Assembly: GCF_020085105.1 (NCBI RefSeq) | Contig: NC_058047.1 | Coordinates: 15,386,001-15,450,000, forward strand | Length of the DNA stretch: 64,000 bases | Source of the DNA: Siniperca chuatsi | Lineage: Eukaryota; Chordata; Actinopteri; Centrarchiformes; Sinipercidae | Direction of reading: 5' to 3' | Shown: in pieces, positions 12,801 through 34,171 of the stretch | Numbering within the stretch: position 1 is the first letter of the stretch | How the letters are laid out: each line of letters starts with the position of its first letter | Translations under genes and position numbers: made by a program | The notes under the pieces: model-generated | What the model was told of the DNA's origin: nothing | The model's input: the letters and a program-made list of their open reading frames with translations, nothing else | Database searches by the model: none

Positions 12801-15800
12801 AGATTCCGGAAGGAAACTGGTCTAAATACCTTGTTCCTTGCATCCTTATACGGTACCACCCCAATCAGATACAGCAAATATTTTCAAGTTTTAGAGCAAG
12901 TAGCTCTCCAAGTTGTTTTATTTTTATCGTTTCTTCATTGTCCTGTTTGAGTTGACAAATTATGGACATTTTGCTATCATTTGAGAATACTAGAGATACT
13001 CCAAAATCAAATTTGACCCATTATAGATGGCAGACATTTTGACTTTGTCAAAGCAGGAAAGGGAACAGGTGGGATTGATAAAATTAATTATGGCTGCATT
13101 CCATTTAGATGAGCCAGTTCCAGGGCTCTGGTATTGTGCATGCTCACTCACTGACATGGCTTACTGGGACACTTGGAACCATTGTTAATGTTATCATTTA
13201 CACCTGTGCTTTTCCTGCTTTGACAAGTCAAAATGTCTGCTGTGAAAAGGGTCTATTCAATATGCGCATTTCCAAATCACTGTCAACAGCAAACTAAAAA
13301 CTCATAACAGAAGACCAGCAGTGCTTTCCTCTAAAACAAAAGCCTCAGTCAGGGGATTGTGTGTTTAAGGGAAGCATTTATTTCTACTTCTATCAAGCTT
13401 GTTGTAAACACTTAACATGGTGGCCATAAAAAGGACAGACAGTCAGGTTAAAATAAAACAGGTCTTTACAGTGTCTTTCCACTCCAAAGTCCACCAGACA
13501 CTGACACACTCCCAGAATTTTATTTCTCATTTGCTTAATAAATAACAGGAAGTAAACTCAAAAGGTGATGACATGTAGTTAGCTCCACATGACCATGATA
13601 CTGACTGATCTGATGATAACCCTAGCCATGTTTTTTATGCAACTTTTTTTTTTTTTTTTTTTTTTTTTAACAGTGTGGAGAGAGGTAGATCCGTACAAAA
13701 ACTTTTCTTACATTTTTGCCTCTCCTTTTACATTTATTTGACGTATCCCATGTGGTAACCTAAGTCAGTATACATTAACCTTCTAAGCCCGAAGTACATG
13801 ATTCATTTTACCTTTGCTTGTATTTCCATCTTCAGTATGGATCCAATTATGGCCAAGAGGTCGCTGACAATGACCAGCACATACCAGCCATTCAGAAACT
13901 CCCCCTGGTCATCCTCACACACTTTATGATTGTAGTTCTCATGCAAGAATCTGGAGAATCTCTGAAAACACACCAATGCAAATTCAGTCTCATAGAAAAA
14001 AGATCAGATCAACTGATGACTAAACGTAAATTCTAGATACATAATCATACCAGTGACAAAATGCCTGCAGATTGTGTACCAAACACAAGAGGAAGTCATC
14101 CATGTCTACATGTGATATGGATGGTGTAGTCCCTCATTCGTCCAGGAGTGTTCTATCGTAGAAAAGGTTTCAGTCGTAGTCATCTGGACACTGTTTTCAG
14201 AATCAAGACGTTTCGGCTCCCATCCGGAAGTCATTCTCGAGAGAATGACTTCCTTGACTTACGACTGAAACCTTTTCTACGATGTGATATGGATGATATT
14301 TTAGATTAGTAATAATGTGAATTTGAATAGTAATAATGTGAATTTGAATGTTTTGTGCTTATTGTGACATTTGGCTTAAGAAGAAGAAAGTGATAAAGAC
14401 TGAAAAGTTCCAAACAACCTGACACTAAATAAAAGAAATAGACAGACGGAGAACCAGAGACAAAAAAAATAAATACCAATTCCCTGTATGACATTGTACA
14501 GTGTGAGCAAAGACTGAACAGCTGACCTGGAGCAACCGAACAGCCAGTATGATGGAGCGGGTGCACAGCACAGCTGACGTGAGGCAAATGAGAATGACGA
14601 AGCCGTCAAACACCAGAAGATAGTGTGTGTTCTTCTGAGCTGAAACAGAGACAGGGTTTCTCTCTTACATCTCTTATCTCCCTCACACTCATTGCTGATA
14701 ACTACAAGTGTACAGGAAAACGCCTCAGTAACAGTCAACAGTAAAATGAATTTGCATTTTTGGCCCAAATAGTTTTTGTTTTCCACTTTTTAAAAAATAC
14801 AGAAGATGTGAATTTTGGTGAACATGCGGTACATAAAAATAAATTATAGATAATCGCATTGAAGTATTTACAAGTGACCTACCAAAGACCACAGCCTGAA
14901 AGTTTTCAATATTAAATGACATGACACACATTAATTACACTGCTAATTCAACTTCATTCCCTAATGTTGGTGCTTTCTGGTACCTCAGCACAAGACAAAT
15001 AAAAATATTCCTTTGAACCTTGAAACTTCATTAAAAATAATATGTAAATATTACAAATATGCATTTGCATGCTAACTTCTGTACATTTTGGCTATATTGG
15101 AGTGCAGACAAACAGCCGTCCTGTTTTTCCTCATGTTTATTTTATGTCTTGTTTTTGATTATTAGTTTTTTTATTTCTCAATTAGGTTAGATAACTACAC
15201 CTTACCCGTCCCAGATATCTTCCAGTCTCTGCATGCACAGCTCTGAGTGTCGATGTCCAGGAATATTTTCACCTTTCCACTGTGACACTGGTTGTCAAAT
15301 GTTATCTAGGGACGAGACGATTTGTACAAAGTGTGAACAGTCAAAGTCTCTTGAAGTTGTCCACACTACATCTCTCAGTGATGGAAAGTATCAAAAGTGT
15401 GATTTCACCTGCTTATGTACACTTCATTGTACAATGACAGAAAATATGGCTGAACCATACCGTAACGTAGAACGAGTAGCAGTCAGGTAGCTCCAGTGAA
15501 CGCACTGTCTGAAGGTTGATTCCTTTCAGCTGGAAGGTTATTTTGAGGTCAACCAGCCTAAAGGCAAAATGGAGGATTTAAATGTACATTAGATAAAAAG
15601 TAAATTATATTAGCTTCAGCCATATACAGTACAATGATGGGTGATGTATACCTGTAAAAGTCTAGATCAAAAAAGGTTGAATTCTGGATTTTCCACTGGT
15701 TTGCAGTCTTTGGTTCATGTGACATACAAACTGAGATAGAGGAGACGAACGGAGTGAGAAAATGAACACTGTCATTTACACATTTCCTTTCAATATAACA

Positions 15801-18348
15801 GTTTGATATGACATGGAAATAATGCCTCTGTATTTCTGCTATTCAGTAAACCACACACACACTTATATTTCCACAATTATACAGTGAGAAACAGAAAAAA
15901 AATATTTCTTTTCAGGGAACTTTTGATTCTTGCCCTTCATATTACTGGTTGCTCGGAATATTGTTTCTCATAATACAGGTGATTTAGTAATTCAGGTTCT
16001 ACCATTACAATGGTTGTAAAAATAAAAAAAAATAAAAAACATTTAAATGTAAAATTCTGAATTCTTGAACACTGTGTATCTAGAATTAACAACATTTTAC
16101 AAAAAAGGAAATGTTTCCTCTCACCTGTCTCCAGCTGAGCGTCTATATCATAAGCCTCGTCTGACGGCTCCACGCTGCCTCTCTTGTAGTACTCTTTACA
16201 GATGATGAGAGGCAGCAGCTTGTCGTCTTCATCCTCAGCATAACTGATGGGACCCACAGAGAGCCGGCCCAACTGGCTGTACTATAAATATCAGAAGCCT
16301 CAGGTAAAACATACAGTCCCAGGGTGATTTACATAATGTTGGTGAGAAGCTTCAAACTGCCGTATCACACACACAAAAAGGTAAAATATTAAGTGACTGA
16401 AAAAAACAAACACGTAGCAGTTCCCTTAGTGGCTGGTTTTACAGGATTACCAGAAAAATGTGGAATAGTTCAAATTACATTGAGTATGTTTACATGAACG
16501 TTAGCATCCCAGTTTTGAGTCTTATCCTGGTTCTGATCATTTTTGGGTTATGGCGTTTTGGGTTATGAGAAACGTGATTATTCATATCCCTGTTTACATG
16601 ATCATGACATTGTGTCTTGATTCCTCAAGGATAAGGGCTCATCCATGTTTCTGAGACTGTGATTTGATGTTTACATGCATTACACATAACCAGGATACTA
16701 GTGCACATGTAGACGCACTCCATGAAATTAAAGAAAACAAAAAAAAAAATCACCTTGTTAGCTAAATCATCATATAAAAACACCACAGACCTACAAAATT
16801 CTAAAAAATATATAGTCATATAATAAAAGGCTTTCTTTGCATATTTTAATATCGAAATCTTGTTATTTTTACATTTTTGAAAGTGCTGCATTTTCATTTA
16901 ATCGTGGTGTAACAGTAGTAAAATATAAAACTACCCCAATAACCTAAGAAAAGGGAAAATCTCAACTCAAGCACAATGCAAACTCAAACCTACGACACTT
17001 TAGTTCAAACTAACTGTTAGAAATAAGGCTGCATTCAAGTAATATCAGAGTTATCCTAAATACCAATTTCCAACTTGTATATAGCGTTCTTGTCAACATC
17101 AAAGTCATAATTACGACTCTGGTATATTAAACCAAACAAACACTGATGCCTCAGGTCAACAACAGTCCATTGTTCAAGGTAATCAAACCCAAATCTAATG
17201 GATATAGTGTCATATATTGTCAATGTACAGTACTTTTACCCATCACACAACCAATCAGACAACCATCTTGAACACTCACAAGTTGTTAACACTTTTCCAT
17301 CTCCACCATCCATCCCATATGACTTGAACGCCACATTACAACCATTACTTTTCTTTTTTTAACAGCAGTGGTAGTGTGTAAGGTGCGGGGGTTGAACTTG
17401 CCTGATCCAGGACATAAAACAGACTGTCATAGACACCATGCTGCGTGTAGACAGCAACACTGTAGTCGTCCTCATCCACCCCACTGTAGTCCTTCAGGAA
17501 AAGGTTTTTGAGGGCCATCGTGTTCTCCTCCTTGTAGGACACCACCAGCTGGTTGTTGAGGCCGAACAGGATGAGCTACAGAGGAAACAACAGGGAAAAA
17601 TGGGAACATTTTTATTTCATGTTAATGCTTGCAGTAATCAATGAAGTACATTTATTCCTGTTTAGAATTTATACTTTTTTTGAATATTTCTCTTACAACA
17701 CTGATTTGGACTTTGTCCATTTGAAGAGATGAAGATGAACTTTGAAGTAGTCATTTTACATCTTGAGTAAAACATCAATGAAGTTACTGTTTTTTGGGGT
17801 AGTTTTTCTGTTTTGTTTTTGCAGCACTTTTTTTCCAACTACTGAAATAATGAAATTATTTTATGGTGAAACATAAGAAGAAATAACTACAAATTCCTTC
17901 ATTATCAGCATTACACACAGCCAACAGCAAGAAGAGCCAGGCTCAGAAGTATGGGTGGGGTTCACTTATTTCATCATCTTTCATTTGAAAAAAAAACAAA
18001 AAACAAAACAGACACTCAGATTATGTAGGGCCCTGTGTGTCTCCCCATTGTGAGACTTTAAAGTTGTTATAACTTAAATATCAACACTAATTCATATAGC
18101 CTACATTTACTCCACTCTCCATGAGGCAGTTTCTGGGTGGATCTTTCCAGGTCTTTCCTAATCTACATAAAACCTTACAGCACGTACTTGTGTGGTGATC
18201 ATGACGATTTTCAGAATCTGCACCCCAAGTTTCCAGGGTATGTGTCGTCGGGCCCGGTACTTCTCACAAGGGCTCATGAAGTAATACCTCAGGTCATCTC
18301 TCAAGTTCTCCTCTTTGATAATGTCTTCAGTCATAACAGAGCTGAAAC

Positions 18349-18380
<32 letters not shown>

Positions 18381-19099
18381 TACAACAAAATGTAATATCG
18401 TGCTAGAGCTGGGAGACAAAATGAAAAACTGTTCTACTGATAAACTGCTCTCAATTTAGAGTTGATTCTAGTATGAAGAGGCCAGAATATAGCACACAGG
18501 GTGAAAAAACAGAAGTCAAAGCGTGAGAAGGCAGCTATTCATGATAATTTACTTGAGCAATAGTTGTGTTTTTCAGTGCACCAGATTGGTCATCTCATCA
18601 CAGGAAGAACTCCATGTACTGAGTACACTGCCTGCATTCATTGTGCTGCTTGGGTTTAAGTCCAAGGTGAGCTCAGTGAGTGTACTTTCAATATTTTCCA
18701 GCAGTTTGTCGCCCGCCGGCTCTCCCTGATATTGTACAAATCTCCTAGTATTCCTTTTTACTGTTGTTGGAAATTAACCTTAAGGAGTTTTGATAAATGA
18801 GACATTTTTCCGTTATTTTCTGCTGAATGTTAAAGCCTGTTGCATGTCTGGTGCTGTTGTTTTAGTGTAAGACAACAACATCTAGGTTATGTAAATTAGC
18901 TTTAGGTTAATTTTGGCAACTACATCCGGTGCTTCGGTTCACACATTATGTTTCAGAAACATCATTTTTTAACTATTTAACACTTAATAAAGTTTTAAAA
19001 TGTCGAAAACATGCCACTAAGCTTCTTTTCTTCTTCTTTAAAAGAAATGTCTTACCTAGTTGAATTGCTCCTGTCCAGATATCGAACTAATAATTCCAT
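6834..19099 (-). CDS. mcoln2: Mucolipin-2 (TRPML2) endolysosomal cation channel
   Basis: Six-helix TRP-family, PI(3,5)P2-gated cation channel of endosomes and lysosomes. Coding exons in transcript order (high to low): 19056-19099, 18188-18341, 17402-17575, 16125-16281, 15652-15730, 15461-15557, 15206-15305, 14527-14639, 13812-13961, 12201-12302, 11699-11821, 8507-8713, 6834-7067. Phases agree throughout, giving about 577 aa (human MCOLN2 is about 566). Exon 2 carries [18 protein letters not shown], nearly identical to MCOLN2 rather than MCOLN1 or MCOLN3. Exon 11 has [17 protein letters not shown]. Exon 12 has the pore loop with the NGDD filter at residues 447-450 and the last helix. Exon 13 ends in a Cys-rich FCCCQR tail. 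Start is the exon 1 ATG (MELLVRYL); an in-frame ATG at codon 18 ([10 protein letters not shown]) is an alternative. The intron after exon 3 uses a GC donor. The 3' end is uncertain, because a donor after CCCQR may lead to another terminal exon. Confidence 0.93.
7150..7980. mobile_element. Large near-palindromic (foldback/MITE) element
   Basis: The element opens with GGGACGGTTCACCCCAAAAT and closes with its near complement ATTTTGGGGTGAACTGTCCC. Complementarity continues through almost the whole arms: for example ATATCGGCCATAGAGATGTC on the left against GACATCTCTATGGCCGATAT on the right, and CAGCAATGT with GAAAAACTC against their complements. The arms are about 380 bp around a GC-richer loop near 7500-7620 with AGCTAGCTC-type inverted motifs. 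It encodes nothing. It lies in the last mcoln2 intron and resembles a family I recall from other percomorph genomes. Confidence 0.85.
8032..8345. repeat. Copy of the dispersed ATTGATTAATC inverted-repeat family
   Basis: It contains the internal block TTTCCCAAAGCCCAAGG, then CAGTCCAAAACCCAAAGATA and TTCAGTTTACTTTCATAT, and ends in CAATCGACTAATGGATTAAT. The same order of blocks recurs at 9.0 and 57.4 kb. Non-coding; in an mcoln2 intron. Confidence 0.7.
9036..9327. repeat. Copy of the dispersed ATTGATTAATC inverted-repeat family
   Basis: It begins GGTCTGCAACGATTAGTTTC, has a TGGCCTGTAAAATGTTGGAAA core and an AAAGACCAAGGTGATGTTAT block, and ends CCGATCAACTAATTGATTAA. It is in the same orientation as the copy at 8.0 kb and only 0.7 kb away. 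Confidence 0.7.
10785..10912 (+). repeat. tRNA-derived SINE fragment
   Basis: GTTTGAGTCCTGCC resembles a Pol III B box (GGTTCGANTCC). It is followed by TGCACATCATCCCCC, ATTTCCTGTCACCTCTTCAC and a TCTAATAAAAAAGG tail. This order is typical of a tRNA-type SINE I recall as common in percomorph fish. The A-box end is degenerate. In an mcoln2 intron. Confidence 0.55.
10937..10968. repeat. (GT)n microsatellite
   Basis: GT dinucleotide tract with one ACG interruption; intronic in mcoln2. Confidence 0.9.
13031..13240. mobile_element. Short terminal-inverted-repeat element (MITE)
   Basis: Left end GCAGACATTTTGACTTTGTC then AAAGCAGGAAAGG and ACAGGTG. The right end is complementary: CACCTGTGC, TTTTCCTGCTTTG, ACAAGTCAAAATGTCTGC. 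The arms are about 40 bp, separated by a roughly 130 bp non-coding core. In an mcoln2 intron. Confidence 0.75.
13644..13668. repeat. Poly(T) tract
   Basis: About 25 uninterrupted T, about 140 bp downstream in transcript sense from mcoln2 exon 9. Confidence 0.9.
14157..14281. mobile_element. Small palindromic element with perfect 22-bp terminal inverted repeats
   Basis: The first 22 bases (CGTAGAAAAGGTTTCAGTCG plus TA) are exactly complementary to the last 22. An internal 28-bp perfect palindrome centred on CTCGAG lies at about 14226-14253. The element region is bracketed by TGTGATATGGATG at 14111-14123 and again at 14283-14295, which may be a target duplication or part of a larger unit. In an mcoln2 intron. 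Confidence 0.75.
16488..16700. repeat. Probable dispersed repeat with TGTTTACATG motifs
   Basis: TGTTTACATG-type motifs occur at both ends and in the middle (TATGTTTACATGAACG, CCCTGTTTACATGATC, GATGTTTACATGCATT), with TTTTGGGTTATGGCGTTTTG between. This looks like a non-coding fish repeat, judged only by the internal recurrence. In an mcoln2 intron. Confidence 0.4.
18349..18376. repeat. Poly(A) tract forming an acceptor pyrimidine run
   Basis: Twenty-eight A on the plus strand. In transcript sense this is a T28 run that ends 5 nt before the mcoln2 exon 2 acceptor (GTTTCAG), so it is the polypyrimidine tract of that splice site. Confidence 0.9.
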
Positions 19100-19110
19100 G
19101 ATTGATTATC

Positions 19111-19116
19111 CACGTG
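19111..19116. promoter_or_regulatory. CACGTG E-box just upstream of the mcoln2 start codon
   Basis: A perfect CACGTG palindrome lies 12 nt upstream of the assigned mcoln2 ATG, with a second ACGT core at 19122-19125. TFEB-family factors bind E-boxes of this core (CLEAR elements) in lysosomal gene promoters. The flanking bases (TC/AA) match the full CLEAR consensus only partly. No transcription start is known here. Confidence 0.35.
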
Positions 19117-19261
19117 AATACCACGTACTCGTAAAGGCTGACAGACGGACACTCACTACATAGAGAAGTCAGTTCAGCTGGGTTTTCTGTGTTACCACGC
19201 ACCTTCCTGTCAGCCAATCAGAAAATTAGTTTCAGGCGGCACGCAAGTTCACAATCTACGG

Positions 19262-19269
19262 CCCGGAAG
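19262..19269. promoter_or_regulatory. ETS-like CCCGGAAG motif upstream of mcoln2
   Basis: The GGAA core sits in a GC-richer context about 165 nt upstream of the mcoln2 start codon. Such motifs are common in TATA-less vertebrate promoters. Function is inferred only from motif and position. Confidence 0.3.
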
Positions 19270-21678
19270 CCACCAGGGGTCACTGAGAAGATCGAAATGG
19301 GTCTCTTCTAAAGATATATTAAGATACTTTATCTCTACTGCTCTTCAGCTGTTGTTGAGGTTACATGAGAATGACTACATCACCCAAACGTCCACAGGAA
19401 ATTTTGACCCGACACAAAACAATGTAGTCTCTACTTCTTAATTGTTATTATTTGGCTTTCTATGTTTTATTTATTTTAGGATTTTTCTGGTGGGGGAAAA
19501 CTTTTATATTTTTGGCCTAAAGGTAGTCATGTTTAAATACGTTGAGTCTAAAAACTACTGGAATCAGCCTGCAACACATCCACCAAGTGTTTGTTTTTAA
19601 TTGTGGAATGTAAACTCCCCCAAGTTTGCAAAAACTCCCAGATACACAGAAAAATACCAAGGAAATGACCTCACTGCAGACTGTGGTAGCTACAGCCCTG
19701 TCCGCAATGTTAAGTACCCGATTTGTAACATCACTGACATAATCCAATCCCAGGCCATATATTTAACAAACAAAACCCTCCTCAGATGGGTTGACTAACA
19801 TCTGTTTGGGGCTACACTGCTCAAAAGGAAGTGTGGGTTGATGTCTTAAAATCAACCTCAACACCTTCATTTTTTTTAAAGAGAAATGCGAACGAAATTT
19901 GGCATTCAGGTGTCATTTTTCCCTAGTAAAGGCAAGGAACATAATCCAACCCTTTGTGTGCACACACGTGGCTGTGAATTGCAGTGTCAAATAAACAGTG
20001 AAAGTTGTCACTGACAGTCTCAATGGTACACTTGGGTTTAATACAATTTAAAATTTTGGAATGAGATGTGTGGATATTCTTTGGGTTGTGGCTGTGAAAC
20101 ATGCAGTAATAATAGACATCAAAACCTCTTTTAAAGCATTGCATCAATGCTGTCTTCCTGGTGTGTTCATAGGGGTGTGCTGACAGATGAGTGTGAAAGG
20201 TCAGATGAGAGGAAAATGTATTCTGCATGAATCCAAAAGCAAGACATTCATGATGTCTACTCCAGCTTTGCTACGAGAAATAAGGTCTCCAAAAGATCAT
20301 GTATCCCAATTCAAAGGATGGTCAGTATGAATGTTATATTTTAGCTCAGTAACTTCACGTTGGACAGAACAACAAATTCATGGTCACCCACTGATAAATA
20401 TAATTACTGACAGTGTGGAAACAAAATACCCAATTTAAAACATAATTTACTTCCAAAGGTCACAGTTAGTAATGCATCATAAAATATCATATACAGTACA
20501 CATAATGATTGTGTTCCTGGCCACCTGAGGAACACAAGTCCAATATTCACTCTCCTTTCAGCTGTTTTGCTCTTCAGCAACTCCTGAGGGAAATATCTGC
20601 CTCTTTAGCTGTTAAATGCTCCACTATGTTCACCAGCTTGTCGCTGTGTCTGTCTGCTGCTTGGTTGTGAGCAGTTAGTGAACACTGGGTTCGTCACAAC
20701 TTATTTACTGAAAACAGCTGGCTGCTGCAGCTAGAAAGGAGAACGAGGAGAGCCGTGTGAAGCCAAGTAAACTAGAACAGTAATGTTTGCACTTGACAGC
20801 CAAAACCACAAGCTGAAAGATTGATTGGTGCAGTTTTCAGTATTGTTGCCTATTTCACTATTAAGAGATTTTCAACATTTTGTGCTTTTGTGTAAGACAA
20901 TTCCACTGACCATTAAATATTTTTTATTGATTTAATACTTTTTGTAATGTACACATTGATTTATTAATTTATGAAATCCACTTTTTCCACTGCACCCAAC
21001 CATGTTGTCAGCATCCATGGTCTCAGCCTCTTCCAATAGAAAATGAAAGAAAGTAGCACTGCTGCTCAGAAAAAAATGACTTCAGCATCACTATTTCAAA
21101 TCTTCTATATACAAACCATTAATCACCACAAAAATATCTTCTTGTAAAAAGACAGCATAAAGAAATAGTTTTTATCCCTTTTAAATTACAAAATCTAAAT
21201 GTGTCTTTCAACTTCAAAATTGAAACAAGTTATTGTCTAATCATTGTAATAATTAAACATTATTCTTTCATTATTATTACAATGAAACTAGGCAAACCTA
21301 GTTTGTAACACCATGATTCCTGTCCATAGGTAAAACACACTGACAACAGATCAAGTAAATAATGTTGTTTCCTGTTTAAAACTCTTTTAGTCTGGCTACT
21401 GTGTGGTTTATTGAACGTTTTGCTCTCCTCTAACTGAGGATATACTGCTAAGCCGAAATCCTCAAGAAATATTGAGCAAATTCACCAAACTGACTGCTCA
21501 TGGTAAGGCACATTCAGTTGACCGCACAGCACATAAAGTAATTTGGCAACACAGAGGTGGTTCACCCTTGTAATGCGCATTTAAACAAGTCACTCAGACA
21601 TTAACTCTCTACAGTCCAGAAAAACGCACCAAACACTGATGATGCTCATCTTCCAGCTTTGACCGATGTAGAAGCTGT
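19270..21678. other. Intergenic region between mcoln2 (5') and clcc1 (3')
   Basis: No coding exons recognised. The left part should hold the mcoln2 promoter and the right part the clcc1 3' UTR. A minus-strand AATAAA (plus TTTATT at 20960-20965) is about 715 nt past the clcc1 stop and may be its poly(A) signal. A dispersed-repeat candidate lies at 20.56-20.78 kb. Confidence 0.5.
20560..20780. repeat. Dispersed teleost repeat candidate
   Basis: Contains TCTGCCTCTTTAGCTGTTAA, then ATGCTCCACTATGTTCACCA and GTCTGTCTGCTGCTTGG, a phrase I recognise as recurring in many fish genomes. Ends are not defined. Non-coding. Confidence 0.4.
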
Positions 21679-32540
<10,862 letters not shown>

Positions 32541-33765
32541 CCTGGCAGGGAGGGGGGGTACTTTGTCCAGCGTTAAAGCTAGTTTAGCTAACTAGAGCGG
32601 CAACGTCTGAATCCAAACAAGAGCTCCTGCAAAGTGAAAGCAAGTGCACGTAGTTAACTTTAATTAAAACTAACGCAAGTTGAGTAAATTACGTCAACTA
32701 AACAAGGTTGAACTAAAGCTAATGGTAGCTGCTATGCTAATTTCAGACTCAAACTTGGTTTGATACCAAGTATCTGCTACGACACATACGCGGAATATTA
32801 AAGACTTTCCACTCAAATTGCACAAAACAGCTCAGCATTACAGCCATAATTTACCACACCACAGGGCTGCTTTGGCCTTTGACAACATCAACAAGGCTTC
32901 TTCTTCTTCGTAAAGTTTAATGGCGGTTGGCAACCAACGTTATGGTTCATTACCGCCACCAACTGGAATGGAATGTGGCTCGGGACTCTAACTATACATT
33001 CACTAATGATTAAATAAAAGAAAATAAACTGAGAAAAATCAATAAAAAAATTAAATAAACACACCATAGTTATATTCTGGTTAAACTGTGAGCTTTACTA
33101 GCAATCGGTTTGTTTTTTAGCCTGAATGATAATTGAACACATTTTTGCAAATATAAACAACCATTATCCTCATACAGTGGGATCAAGATTACAAAATATA
33201 GTTCCAGCCTTTAGTTTTTAGACCTGTTTCTTTCATTTACTATATAAATCTTTTTAAAACATGACTGAAAGGTGATAAGATGAAAGATAGTTTGCACATT
33301 GTTCTAATTGATGAACTTGCACAAGTATAGGACACATGAAAGACTCAGTAATTTCAACGCTTTGTGCATTTACGAAGGTGAAATTATTTCACAGTTAAAG
33401 AACTGAAGCAGGTAAAACTTAAGACAAAAAATATGGAATTCATTTGGCTGCAGCCATAAAATCAGTCTCAAAGTATCTGCTGCATCTGGACACTGAAGGC
33501 AGGTCACACTTAAACCTGATCACACCTGGGAGCTCGCTGGCACAACAGTCTCAAACAGTAGGCCACTGTATTTCAATTTTCCGTTGTCTTTTCCAGATTT
33601 AGTGACTAATACAACTTCAGTAGTTTACAAATGATGTCATCTGACTCACACTACCAGCACAAAGCATAATACATGATCAAAATCTTCTGGCAAGAAATTA
33701 AGGTTCTGAAAAACTAACCTACAAAACACTGAATTAATGACTCAACAACTCATTTCAACAAAACA
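32541..33765. other. clcc1 upstream region and ftsj3 downstream region
   Basis: No coding exons seen. The sequence just above 32540 should hold the clcc1 5' UTR and promoter, but no TATA box is evident. At 32897-32990 a CTTCTTCTTCG, AATGGCGGTTGGCAA, ATTACCGCCACC phrase looks like a dispersed fish repeat. A partly similar CTTCTTCTTCT, GCCGCCACCTGCTG phrase lies upstream of ftsj3 at 42385-42440. Confidence 0.45.
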
Positions 33766-33771
33766 TTTATT
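33766..33771 (-). terminator. Candidate ftsj3 poly(A) signal AATAAA
   Basis: AATAAA on the minus strand about 400 nt past the ftsj3 stop codon. Position fits a moderate 3' UTR. The actual cleavage site is unknown. Confidence 0.5.
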
Positions 33772-34171
33772 GCAAAGATGTGTATATAATATTTACAATA
33801 TTAATACCAACATTTCTGGAGAACACATTTATTGTTATTATGTTTAATTTGATTTACTGCAATTTACAGAGTTCATGGCAAATAATCTACATCTTCAGGA
33901 AGACGTGCACAGAACACCAGCATTTAAATACCCCCAGAACATATCTCAGGTGTCCAGGAGAAGGAGGTGTTAGGGACCTCAGCAAAGGTTGCTAAAAAGA
34001 TGGCAACCATGTGAATGACCACATTCACTTTGGCCTCTGTACATGATACAGGAGCCCAAACTGTGGCAGGCATCTTAGCTCACAAAGCTCCATAAATGCT
34101 CACCTGCAACACGAGACCAGGCAATGTTTAATAGTTAGAAAGGAGGGACTATGAGCGCGACAGGTTCAAAT

